Assembly (NCBI RefSeq): GCF_018446385.1
Contig: NW_024589855.1
Location: forward strand, 1-64,000
Reading direction: 5' to 3'
Length of the DNA stretch: 64,000 nt
DNA from: Zingiber officinale
Lineage: Eukaryota > Streptophyta > Magnoliopsida > Zingiberales > Zingiberaceae
This document shows, piece by piece, positions 1-10,308 of the stretch. A program made the translations under genes and the position numbers. Below the pieces are notes generated by a model, which saw only the letters and a program-made list of their open reading frames with translations, ran no database searches and had not been told where the DNA came from. Within the stretch, counting starts at the first letter, position 1; every line of letters begins with the position of its first letter.

Positions 1-537
1 TATAAGATAAAATATATATCATTATCATAAAATTTATATATTATAAGCTATATTTTATACCTGGTGAGGCGGATTACAAAAATCCAATCCCGGGCTCGCC
101 CCATCCCACATAATCACCTATCCCCTTCCAATTTATTTATTCGGGTAGTGTGTAACAAATGTCATCGTGAGACATGTTGTGTTCTCTTCTTACCAACATC
201 TCTCTTTAATTTTCAAGTTCCAGACATCTTCTAGTTGATAGTCCTTTATCTTTAGTATGTGGTATAATACTAAAAAGCATGGGGGAGGATAGTGAAGGCT
301 ATCAAATGTAACCATTTGGATTAGTCTTATTTGTAGGAGAAAGCACTGGGGTGGAGAGTGAAGTTGATCTAATAACCATTTGGCTTGAAATTTGTCCCAT
401 CCATCCATAACAAGTCTAATTCTGCACCCTCATCACACCCTTGCCGCTGCCACTGAAGACACGCACCCGCATGATCTGCAATCATTTGAGATCCCTAAGC
501 AAATCAGTGGCCTGTGTTTCTGATTTTTGAACTGTTA
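1..537. other. Intergenic, no gene recognised
   Basis: AT-rich with a short GC-richer patch around 420-480. Only short, unconvincing reading frames are present and no repeat ends or RNA gene were recognised. Confidence 0.5.
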
Positions 538-1274
538 GGGCGCGTTTGGTTTAGGGTGATTGTTGATAACCTTGTTTGGTTTAGGTTATGATCAATTCCC
601 GAGTAATGCAGCTTATTGCTACATCAGCAAAACGTTATCAAATGAGCTATAACTCCGGAATCCGATTACCTTGGCAACCTAAGGTCTTCGGTGATTCTGG
701 AGGTTAATGATTTTTTTGGTCAAAATTATCCTTTATTTTGTTTTTGACGCCGATGACTCATGGGTTATTCTCCAACGGCTCGTAAGGCGAGCGACGGGGC
801 AAGCAGCAAGCAATGGGGTGAGGCGAAGCAAGTGGCAACGGCATGACGAGGTGTGGGTGAGAGGGAGAAGATGACACAGTAATCGGATGAGTGATCTTAG
901 GTTTTTTAATTAAAATTTTTCTTAATTGATTCAATCAAATCCTAACTTAAATAGGTAGTTTAAATAGACTTTCTCAAACCTTAATCGAATTATCCTATTA
1001 AAATATATATAAATTTATTTCAAAATTTAAAAATTATAAATAAATTATATTTATTTATTATATATATTATCAATTTATTGTTATCATTAATATTATTAAT
1101 TTAATTTATTCTAAAAATAAATAAATATCAAAAATATTTAGGATTGAACCAAAGGTAATACGGTAAATGTTAAACTATATTATACACTAAAACTTTCAAA
1201 CAAACAAGTTTTTATTGCATTACCTAAGATTGAACCAAACAATATTGGGTTATGTTTTATTCTCCATAATCTTA

Positions 1275-1499
1275 GGTGGCGTTTGGTTAAATGATGGGAA
1301 TGACTATTGATATGAGTTTGATAGTAAGGTGTAATGGGAGTGAGAATGGAAATGAAACCCACCTAGTTATATGAGTTTGGTTGATTCCCATAAATCTAGA
1401 AATCATTCCCAAATTATCATTCTCAAACCCACAACCCAAACACAATCTTTTACTATCATTCCATTACCTCATTCCCAAACCCATCAACCAAACACCACC
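1275..1499. mobile_element. Tourist-like MITE (225 bp, TTA TSD)
   Basis: The ends are inverted repeats (GGTGGCGTTTGGTT on the left; GGTGGTGTTTGGTT on the other strand at the right). The similarity continues inward through a G/A-rich arm (gggaatga-type words). TTA lies immediately outside both ends (1272-1274 and 1500-1502), the classic 3-bp target duplication of PIF/Harbinger-derived MITEs. It has no coding capacity and was inserted inside the outer element at 538-2531. Confidence 0.75.
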
Positions 1500-1510
1500 T
1501 TAGTTATGTG

Positions 1511-2469
1511 TAGAGCTGTGCAAAAAAAAATGGAAAACCGAAAACCGGACCGGAACCGGTAGCTTACTGGTTCCGGTTTAACTGTTAACCGGTTTTAACC
1601 GGTTTTTACCGGTTTATCAGTTGGTTCCCGGTTTAGAATTTTTTTTACTGGTAAACCGATAAAACCGGGAACCGATCGGTTTTCTTTGGAGAGCCCAATA
1701 ACCCACTTGAATGCTTCGGCCTACTTTCATGTAAAGATGAACAAAGCAAAAGCATTTGGAATAAACCTTAAAGCTCCCAGTTTAAGATGAGTTCTATTAT
1801 ATTGCTCTGATCGTGTCTCCACCAGCTTGCATTTGCCACTACTTCATGGTTACCTGGTTAGCTTTTTTAATGAAAAATGTTAAACTTTGTAGATTAATAC
1901 TCCAACCTCTTTTAAGGAAGAAAATTGTTAAATTTAATTAATACATGTACTCTGCCAAACGTAACAAACTAGTGGTAGATGGCTAACTTTCCTGTGCTGC
2001 CATTAACATAACAGCGCTATTGAAAAGTAAATCCAGGGAGCGACGATATCTTTATATGATCTTCCGTTTGTCTATAGCATATAATACAACAGAGTGTTTG
2101 TGGCAAATTCATGAAAGATTTCTATGATGACAGGAAGAAGAAATTAATTTAACAAAACAAAGATATGAAGAAGTTAACTCTTATCTTCTTCCCTGATGGC
2201 TATTGAAGCGTCATACACAGTTCACGAGAAGAATTTCTAGCTTCTGGATCTAAATTATGTGCTAGTGCAACAAAATAATCAATTAGCACAGCAGCTGGAA
2301 CCGGTTCTCGGTTGGAACTGGTTAACCGGCCAGAACCGGTTCAACCGGAACCGGTAGAACCGGAAAGGATACCGGTCGGTTAACCGGTTCTACATAAAAT
2401 GTGGTAAACTGGAATTAACCGGAACCGATAAACCGGTAAATCCGTTAACCGACCGGTTGAACATGCCTA
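1511..2469. mobile_element. Non-autonomous hAT element rich in CCGGTT words
   Basis: The ends TAGAGCTGTGCA and, on the other strand, TAGGCATGTTCA form short imperfect inverted repeats of hAT type. A perfect 8-bp duplication gttatgtg flanks them (1503-1510 and 2470-2477), which is diagnostic of hAT insertion. The subterminal 150 bp on each side carry many AACCGG/CCGGTT words in both orientations, as transposase-binding subterminal repeats usually do. No transposase frame is visible in the 959 bp, so it would need a partner element to move. Confidence 0.8.
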
Positions 2470-2777
2470 GTTATGTGATTACCTGATAATCACATAACTA
2501 AGGTTATGCATGATAACTTGAACCAGCACCCTTAAAATTTTCACAGTGGCTAGTATGAATTCCAGGTCATGATTAGGAAGTTTCTGAGTTACTTGTACTT
2601 AAAAATAGCTCTCTAGTATACCTTATTTTTTATTGATCATTACTAAAATAGAAAAATCATGTATGATCATAAATCGATGAATTCCAAACAAGTGTCATAT
2701 TAATCTTGGTTGGAACAACTAGATTTGGAATACAGTGAAACTGGAACAGCTCTGCTCTCTTTGCTTGTGTTAATTAC

Positions 2778-3868
2778 TAGGGCTGAGCTTTCGGGTGAAA
2801 GAACTGACCGAACAGAACAAACCGAAACCACATAAATCAAAAAAATTTCAAACAAACCGAACCGACCAAATTTTTCAACAAAACCTGAAAAAATCGAACC
2901 TATATAACATCGGTTAATTCAGTTTTCGACTGAATTAACCGAACTTCAACAATCAAACAAAAAAAATCAGTATTGCTTGCAAGAGGCCAATTGCCGTTCT
3001 CACAGAGCTCCTCAGCTGTCATTAATTCTTGAACTCTAGAAATCAAGCCAGCTAACACAATTCCAGCAATTCTAGAACCTTAGATGAAGAAATAAAACAA
3101 ATGCTTCAATCGAGGAATAGTGAAATGCGGAGAAAACGAAAATTGAAGTAATCTGCATGAGCTACCTTCAGATCTCGACAAGCGGGGAGATCATTCGGTA
3201 AAGCAAGGGATATCAAGAGTTAATTCGGAGAAGAGTGCTTGGAGGAAGGAAGGGGAAGAGATCGGGAGACATCAGTGAGGTAGCAATCCTCCACATAGAC
3301 GGGGGTAATGGTGAATCGAAGAGAGACTGTGTTGTTGCCGGTCGTTCGCTTGTTGCGGCCTGCGTGAGGACAAGGGGACTCATAGGCGATGGTCTCATCT
3401 GCGGCGAGAGCTACAAGAGGGGAGGGAGGGCTTCATAGTGTTGTTGGTTAGTTGCTCGCTCGTTGGCTACGGCCTGCATGAGGACAAGGGGACTTAGAGA
3501 GTTGCTGGCGATGGTCTCATCAGTGGCGAGACCCACAAGAAGGGAGGAGGTAAGAGTGTTGGGAGGAGAGGCGAGAGTGGGAGTCATGAGGGGAGGTTGA
3601 CAAGATGAGTGGGATTCCCACAAGGGAGGAGGTAAGAGTGTTGGGAGGAGAGGCGAGAGTGGGAGTCACGAGGGGAGGCTGACAAGACGAGTGGGATTGG
3701 AAATTAGGGATTTTAATTTTTAAACTCCCATCTTGGTTTGGTTTTAGATTTTTAAAACCAAAATCGAAGTGATATTTTTTTTTAAAAAAAAAGAACTTTC
3801 GAATTAACTGCACCAAATTTTTAATTTCGGTAGTTAATTTGGTTTAACTAATCTTTTACTCACCTCTA
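2778..3868. mobile_element. Non-autonomous hAT-like element
   Basis: The left end TAGGGCTGAGCTT and the right end read on the other strand TAGAGGTGAGT are hAT-type inverted repeats. The flanking octamers ttaattac (2770-2777) and attattac (3869-3876) are close to, but not exactly, an 8-bp target duplication, suggesting an older insertion than the one at 1511. Subterminal AACCGA-type words occur on both sides. The middle is G-rich and contains an 82-bp tandem duplication. No transposase was recognised. Confidence 0.65.
3535..3698. repeat. 82-bp tandem duplication inside the hAT-like element
   Basis: Two adjacent copies of a purine-rich unit (containing gaggtaagagtgttgggagg) begin at about 3535 and 3619. 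They differ at only a few positions, for example gtcatgag versus gtcacgag. Confidence 0.75.
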
Positions 3869-5210
3869 ATTATTACTATGGAATTAACTGCAGCATTTTA
3901 CCATTTTTTAAATATTTGTCTGAAATAGGTTTATTGAGGTAATATATTAGAATCATATTTCATTGAAGTCTAAAGGTTCTTATGAGTCCTGCATCACCAT
4001 TTCTCAAGTTTGCTGCTAGTTAAAGCTGGTACAGTTTTGTTAATAACTACTTTGCTGAGAGGTGGACCATGCTAAAGCCACGCTGGATGACATCCGCTGG
4101 TGGTACCAATCAATTAGAGCAAATTGATGTCTGAGTTGTATATTGTTCCCAATGAAGTATGAAAAGTCTCATGGTTTGCATCGCCCTTGCTTTATGCCTC
4201 ATCTCATGTAAGAAGTCTCACCTTTAGGAAATCATTCTAGCATATGTGTCACAACTCCACGTCTCAATCTGTACCATGCATTGTTGCCCCACCTGGTGCA
4301 AAAATATGTTTCATCTGTGCTGACCACTACAGAACCTTGTTTTTAAGCGTGAATAAAGTCTTATTGCAAACTTGAAATACAATAATCTTCTAGTTCTTTA
4401 ATGCTGCATGTAATTGGAAACTCCTTTGTTGGTTACTTGGTTGTTGCGTCTATAGATTTCAAGCCAATTAATGGAAGTGTTCTCATATTAATTTGGCTAG
4501 TTTTACAGTTCTATGTAGAGAATTAAGGTGGGAAACCACTTTTACAGAATCATCGCAATAACACATTTTAGATGTTACAAAGAAGCAACATAATGGATTT
4601 TACTGTAAAAATAAATCATTTTAGTTAATTTCATATGATAGTGTTGATACATTCGTTCGAGCTGTATATCTCATTTTCATATGGCAAGGTTTTTCAGGGA
4701 CATGATTTTGATTCTTGACATATGTATATATTCTAACCATATTGGGTAAGGTTTAAGGCTGTCACTTCATGCAGTAGTCATGTGTATCTACATTTCTGTT
4801 ATTGAAATTCTATTCCCTAGTAATATCTTCCTGATCTTCTTTTGCGGCAATTTCCAGATTTCCGATCTATTATATGGACATTTTGGACATGCCAACTGTT
4901 ATGTTGACCCTGCTATCGCCACATAGAAAATATTCCGTGTCTTTCTCTATGTTGCTGCATCTTTTGTATCTTAGAATTAAGTGTATCCTTTTCTCAACTA
5001 AGAATGATAGAGGTAGCATAGTAGTGCTCTATATTGTCTGGAGGATTGATCCAGCTTAAGCATTAACATGGTAGATCAGGCCTTGCTAATGTTTGATTAC
5101 ACTATTCTCTTTGTTTTATCTTGGCAAAAACTTCCGATTATGCCATCTTTTTTAAGCTTTACATTCCATTTCTAATTGTTGGGTTTTTTTTGTTCTTTCA
5201 TGGCTTGCAG
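3869..5210. other. No gene recognised; possibly intron of the LARP1-type gene
   Basis: AT-rich sequence without recognisable exons or repeat ends. Its last bases form a good pyrimidine-rich splice acceptor (tttcatggcttgcag, ending at 5210). It may therefore be the 3' part of a long intron whose upstream exon lies farther left or outside the window. Confidence 0.4.
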
Positions 5211-5668
5211 GTTAAGAAATTAACCAATAACATCTCATATATATTGGATGCACTCCTAAATTCAACCATTTTGGAAGTACAGGTATTAATTGTGCTCTGT
5301 GCATTGGCTTTTAGCTTCCCTTGGATACGTTGACATTCATAGCTTACATTAATCACAATGAATATGAAAATAGTTTACAGTTATGGATTAGTTTCTTACT
5401 CTTCATTTGTAAAAGGTTTCACCTACTACTTTACTGTGAGTCTCTTTCTTGTCATCTTCTTGTTCAGGGTGATAAAATAAGACGACGCAAGGATTGGATG
5501 AACTGGATTCTTCCTTCAATATCCAAGCGATATGGCATTGTTCCAGGGCCCGAGTCTTTAGCCACGTCGGATGATGGTTCTCTTGATACTCTTGTCCAAA
5601 ATCTTGGCTTGGAGGATGGTGCTGCTTGCCAAGCCATATATAATGGGACACTTGAAAAAGTCAATTAG
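5211..5668 (+). pseudogene. LARP1-type La-motif gene, two 3' exons only
   Basis: Exon 5211-5282 encodes VKKLTNNISYILDALL and ends LEVQ. It is joined by a GT-AG intron (5283-5467) to exon 5468-5668, which encodes GDKIRRRKDWMNWIL, then about 50 more residues, and stops at 5666-5668. This is the end of the La motif of plant La-related protein 1 (LARP1b/c group: 'VKKLT..I..ILDAL..S..VEVQ' then 'GDK.RRR..W.KW'), RNA-binding regulators of mRNA translation and decay. The splice sites are intact. The upstream La-motif exons, with the YYFSD and GWVPI motifs, could not be found in the preceding 5.2 kb. It is either the 3' end of a gene whose intron filled with transposons, or a truncated duplicate. The tail after the La motif is shorter than is usual in the family. 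Confidence 0.55.
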
Positions 5669-6771
5669 TCCCTAGACCAGAGTTCCTTGGAATGTGTTGC
5701 ATTACACTACTGGATCAAAGCACAGAGAGACAATTTTAAGATTTCCAAAATACAAATAATGAAATAATGAGGTGGCTAAGTTGCCACTATCATGTTCCTT
5801 ATTTTGGCTTGGTTTTGCTAATGATTTTGGTGAGCGATACTCTATCTCGATTTGCTGGTGGACCGACAAATTATCCACATCCTTGTTGGTGAATACCTTC
5901 ATGGCAATAATGACTCGTGGTCAGCCACTCACCCCTGGATGAGTGTGGCAATGACATCTGTCACAACTGTTATCATTTTCTGTTGTCTGGTAACTCGGTT
6001 TATTGCTATTAGCTGTTTGATGATTGTTAAATAATTGAAACTATTTTTGACTATCTATTTTAAACTTTGTTTCATACTTGGATGAAAAGTTAGTTCAACG
6101 TTTGGTCCAGGCATTGAGTAGTGAATTTGTTTTGCTCATTTTGATATCTAAATGTTTTTTTTTGTATTTGTTGTTAAATTTTTAATTCAAGTTTGTCTTT
6201 GATACAAAATAGATCAAACACCATATTTTGGTACCAAAATCTCCCGAATGGTTTGTGCTATAGTAAGCGTAGACAGCAAATTTTCGTAGGTCTTGAAGAT
6301 AATTTAGCAAGAAACCAGAAAAAAAAAAATGTAGCAACCAAAACTTTCCGAGTAATGATTTATACTAGATCCAGATTTGAAAAAAAAAATATTTTATTTT
6401 GTATGCAGGCATTTTAAAAAAATTAAAAATAAAAATTCTCGTCCTTAAGTTAATTGAACCAAAGAAGCCAAGTAATCAAGAACGATCAGCTGCATTGGGC
6501 AACCGAAGCATAGTACAAACTTTTAATAAATAACAAGCTCTATAAATTAGTGTTACTACTTTACTAGAAGATTCAACTAAGAACACCGTGGACTAACTCT
6601 GCTTTTAATTCTCTGTAACTAACAACCCACGGACATGCGATTAGAGGTTGACTTAGAATTATAGATAAGCAAAATGAGCTCCTGCAGAACATAGCAGCCC
6701 ATAAATTAACAGTTTCAGGTCAACGTATTAAATTAAGAGAAGCAACTGACTAAAGCAGAAGCTGGCGTAAA
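5669..6771. other. Intergenic between LARP1-type fragment and proteasome gene
   Basis: Presumably 3'-flanking DNA of two convergent genes. It is AT-rich; no repeats with clear ends and no convincing frames were seen. Confidence 0.4.
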
Positions 6772-9565
6772 CTAGACTTGGCTATCTTTAGAAGGGGGCT
6801 TCTTTGCAGCCTCCGCTGCCGCTTTCTCAGCCTCAATCTCAGCGACGATAGCATCAATCTCGGCTTCTTCAAGTTGACGAAGACCCTGTTCTTTTGTCAT
6901 CACTGCAATCTCGATGTTCTTTCCTCCACTCTCAACAACCTGATTAATACAAAGGAATTCATGCTTCAATCAGATTGTGTTGATGAGTATGGTTGCGAGA
7001 GTGAAGGGAATGAAAAGTTGTTCAACAGATATAAATAAATGTAGAGATGAGACAACCAATCATCGATAGATGACAAAAAAAAGATGCAAATAAACTCTGG
7101 AAACCAAATCTGTGAAAGATCTCACTTTTCTAGGTTAAGTTTCACCAATAATAAGTACAATTACAGTCATACACACTTTAAGGAGGATAGATGGAGTTAA
7201 ATTTTTGAGCAAATAATGAGAACATGGAAGATGTTGTTTGTTCAAGATCACAACGTATAACATCCAAAGCCTACCCTATATATATATATATATATATTAA
7301 AAATACTTACTGGTATATAGAGAGGCAAACCTGGTGAAGATGGAGAGATGTATAACCAACAGTGGCAACATAGAAAAGAATGATATGCCCAACGTAAAGG
7401 CTCAAATCTTTCAACTTGAATTATCACACTGGATTCACAAATATGCTTGTTATAATGCTAGGCCTACAAAGTCGTATCATTTTTCAATGTTATTTTAGCT
7501 TTTCTTTGTTGTCCTATCAATGATCATGCTAATTGTGTTCCTCATAATTTTCACTAACTCTCTACCATGTCAAATATTAACAACAATTACATCTTTGCAA
7601 TCCTATGAATAAAGTCTTGAGTTTGCCATTCAGCATTCAAATACTAGTGCTCATCAACAAATCATTCAGCATTCAACATTGCACATCTAAAATTCTGCGC
7701 GTAAATATCAAGAAAATGGTTTGCAAATATGATTTGTATGCCTTGTGAATATGGCCTTACAAGGATGGAAAGCATGGCGAGGAGCCAACCCAAGCTGAAA
7801 ACATATCATGTGACTGCGGTGAACTGTGATAATCACCAACTCTTAAAATGAAGCATGTTTATCCATTAGTAATTAACAGCCCTAAAAATCTTCTTACTTT
7901 CTCTCTCAAATATCTGCTCCACATGGAATAATTTAGTATCATCTTCCCAACTGATGCGATGATAAAGGGGGACCCACCAACTACATATCAAGGGCGGAGA
8001 AAGCAGTCAACGTGGAGGTCAAAGTCAAAGCAGTCAACACTAAGGAACCAACGGGCTCACTAAAAGTGGGCTGAGCGGAGGTCGACTTCAACTACCGATT
8101 GGGCTTGAAGGGTCCGATAGAGCAGGAAGCTCATCGAACTAGACCGCTCGCCAGAACAGGGTCATATAGAAAGAGCATCAAATGACGCACAACTAATCGA
8201 GCGAGTGCAGGTCGACTGGAGATCGTGTCCGGTCAGGCAATAAACAACCTGCCGAACCGAGGTACTACGAAGAAAACAGCTCAAACCGATTGGGCGGGGG
8301 TCCTGGCCGAGCGACTACCCCGCTCGGCCACACAGTGGGGCCCTCCCATATCTCAGGATATCCCTTTGGGAGGTAATGCCGCTGACAACAGGGCATGGTC
8401 AACAGATAAATCGTACGACGAAAGCTTCTATGATCATATCAGAGATTTGCATGACCTGTTAAGGTATGGTGTCAGACACTTTTCTGACATGTCCTTTCAT
8501 AGAACGGTTGGAAAAATGTGCCCGCGTCTTGAGAAGTATGCATGTGCCTACTGTACCACTATTATGACATGTCATTCCCAGACCCGGCACCGACATTTCT
8601 TGTGTTGCAGATCGAAGCAGAGTTTTTGTGAGGTCAATAGAGGAGCGGCAAGAGCCACGTCCCCTGCCAGCCTTCTTCACGATTTTCGGACAGTATCACC
8701 AACTATTTAAAATATTTCCAGCATCCAGTGCCATAATGGACTGTATTTGTTTGGATATATATACGAATTGCCATAAGATTTTTAAGTCATGGGATCGTCA
8801 GACTTGATGTTCTCTCGTAGGATCAAAAGAAAAATCAACAATAAACGAATAATAATAAAGGGAAGAAAGAAACTTACTTCAAGCAGTGCCCTAATGGCTA
8901 GCTTCACAGTCTCTTGCCCAGAGGTCTCCTTGTAGTTCTTCTCCAGAAACTCCCGCATCGAATTGGAATTTCTCCCAGTGGCGTTGGCCTTCCAGGCAGA
9001 AAATGTCCCCGAGGGATCAGTCTGGTACAGGGCAGGGACGCCAGTGTCCGGATCAAATCCAACGATGAGTGCGGAAAGCCCAAAGGGGCGCACGCCTCCG
9101 CTCTGGGTGTACTTCTGCTGCAGGCCGGCGATGTAGCGGGTGATGTACTCGACCGTGACGGGATCCTCCACTGTGAGTCGGTGGCTCTGACACTCGATTC
9201 GGGCGCGGTTGATGAGCACGCGGGCGTCGGCTTTCAGACCCGCGCACGCCAGCGCGATGTGCGTGTCCAGGCTCACGATCTTACGCACCGATCTGGAAAA
9301 GGAAAAATGCAGGAAGCAAGCGGATCGTTAGAAATAAAAAAAAACCCGACGAAATGTGATCCCGCAGAAACCCTAATGAATGGAGAAAATACCGGGAGTC
9401 CTGGAGCTTGGGGGTTGATTTCTTCTCGACGCCGAGGACGATGGCGTCGGTGCCACGGACGCCGACAGCGGCGTTTCCCTTGCGGACCGCCTCGAGGGCA
9501 TACTCGACCTGGAAGAGATGGCCGTCGGGGGAGAAGACGGTGATGGCACGGTCGTAGCGAGCCAT
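6772..9565 (-). CDS. PAD1: 20S proteasome subunit alpha type-7 (PAD1/PSMA7 family)
   Basis: Complement of exons 6772-6939, 8878-9292 and 9393-9565; 251 aa, the usual length for plant alpha-7 (alpha4 in the older yeast/human order). The protein is a structural ring subunit of the 20S core particle that degrades ubiquitin-tagged proteins in cytosol and nucleus; alpha subunits are non-catalytic and gate the pore. Residues 4-26 match the proteasome alpha N-terminal signature ([20 protein letters not shown]). The [12 protein letters not shown] junction across intron 1, the FGLSALI and [12 protein letters not shown] motifs and a Lys/Ala-rich tail ([14 protein letters not shown]) follow. Both introns are GT-AG and the reading phase is consistent throughout (173+415+168 nt). 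Intron 2 is about 1.9 kb and carries a solo LTR. The start is the first ATG of the family-conserved [13 protein letters not shown]. The gene looks intact. Confidence 0.96.
7277..7297. repeat. TA microsatellite in PAD1 intron 2
   Basis: Roughly ten uninterrupted TA units. Confidence 0.9.
7952..8698 (+). mobile_element. Solo LTR, Ty3/Gypsy (Tat-like) family, in PAD1 intron 2
   Basis: A 747-bp block begins TGATGCGATGATAAAGGGGG, ends GACAGTATCA, and is flanked by a perfect 5-bp duplication ccaac (7947-7951 and 8699-8703). There is no internal domain, so this is a solo LTR left by LTR-LTR recombination. Start, end and the Ccgctcggcc-type words resemble the LTRs of the element at 45703-48566 read on its coding strand (TGATCCGGCGATAAG... 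to ...GGACAGGATCA), so it is probably a diverged relative. It lies in an intron, away from the splice sites. Confidence 0.85.
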
Positions 9566-10308
9566 TGAATTCGATCGCCGATAGAATCGTGCCGTTCGTT
9601 CCAATAAGAAAGTCAAAAGGGTTTGCTGGAGGAAGAAGATGGCGAGGAAGTTGGGCCGGTTCGGTTTGGTCGGCCCATACATTCTCTGCTGATTTATTTG
9701 AAAGAAAACTCCACCCAATCTTATCTTTTATTACAAAATTAGGCTATAATGCTACAATAATATTCATATAGTCTTTTAAATATTTACTATTTAATTCTGA
9801 ACTACGAAGTATTATAAGATATTTTTCTTAATGGGACGATAAATCTAAAATATTGAATTGCTGAGTCACCCAATACGAGAACTTTCGAATTTATCCTGAT
9901 GACAATTAGACCGAACTGATTATTCCCAAAGATTATGACACTTCGGAGAGACCTCAAATATGAATTTCACAACAACATAGATAAAGAGTTCTGAGTTTTT
10001 AAAATTGACAAGTTTAAGACTGATGCAATTAATGTTTATTAATTACCATCGCAGCTAACTAGTTGATCAGCATATTTACCAACTCAGGTTCAAATACATC
10101 ATCAAGAACGATGCCATCTTCTGAAATATAGTTACAAAATGTTTATTAATTAGGATCGCAGCTTCAGCTAGCTACAGCTTCAACAAGTTAGCTTTAATCT
10201 GGGTAAACATTGAACTATATTTGCTTCATAACTTACAAGAACTTAAAAATGTCAGCAACATCAAGATGCACAAAGAAAATGAAATTAAGACGGTAAGTTT
10301 TGTATGGA
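9566..10308. other. Intergenic: PAD1 upstream region and ERD2-like 3' flank
   Basis: Holds the leader and promoter of the proteasome gene (roughly the first 150 bp) and the 3' end of the ERD2-like transcript. A word like atgtttattaattaggatcgcagct occurs twice (near 10030 and 10139) as a loose direct repeat. No TATA box could be assigned with confidence. Confidence 0.4.

Larger units (their letters stand above)
538..2531. mobile_element. Outer TTA-target MITE-like element holding two nested transposons
   Basis: The left end reads ttaGGGCGCGTTTGGTTTA. The right end, on the opposite strand, reads ttaaGGGTGCTGGTTCAAG, so imperfect terminal inverted repeats are flanked by TTA on both sides (535-537 and 2532-2534). 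This is the pattern of Tourist/PIF-Harbinger-type elements. The span contains a clear Tourist-like MITE (1275-1499) and a hAT element (1511-2469), so the original element would have been about 0.8 kb. It codes for nothing recognisable. The pairing of these two ends is an inference from imperfect repeats. Confidence 0.4.

Noticed and set aside
8225-9543. + strand frames of 161 and 209 codons
   Set aside because: The first lies in the solo LTR, the second is antisense to proteasome exons 1 and 2.
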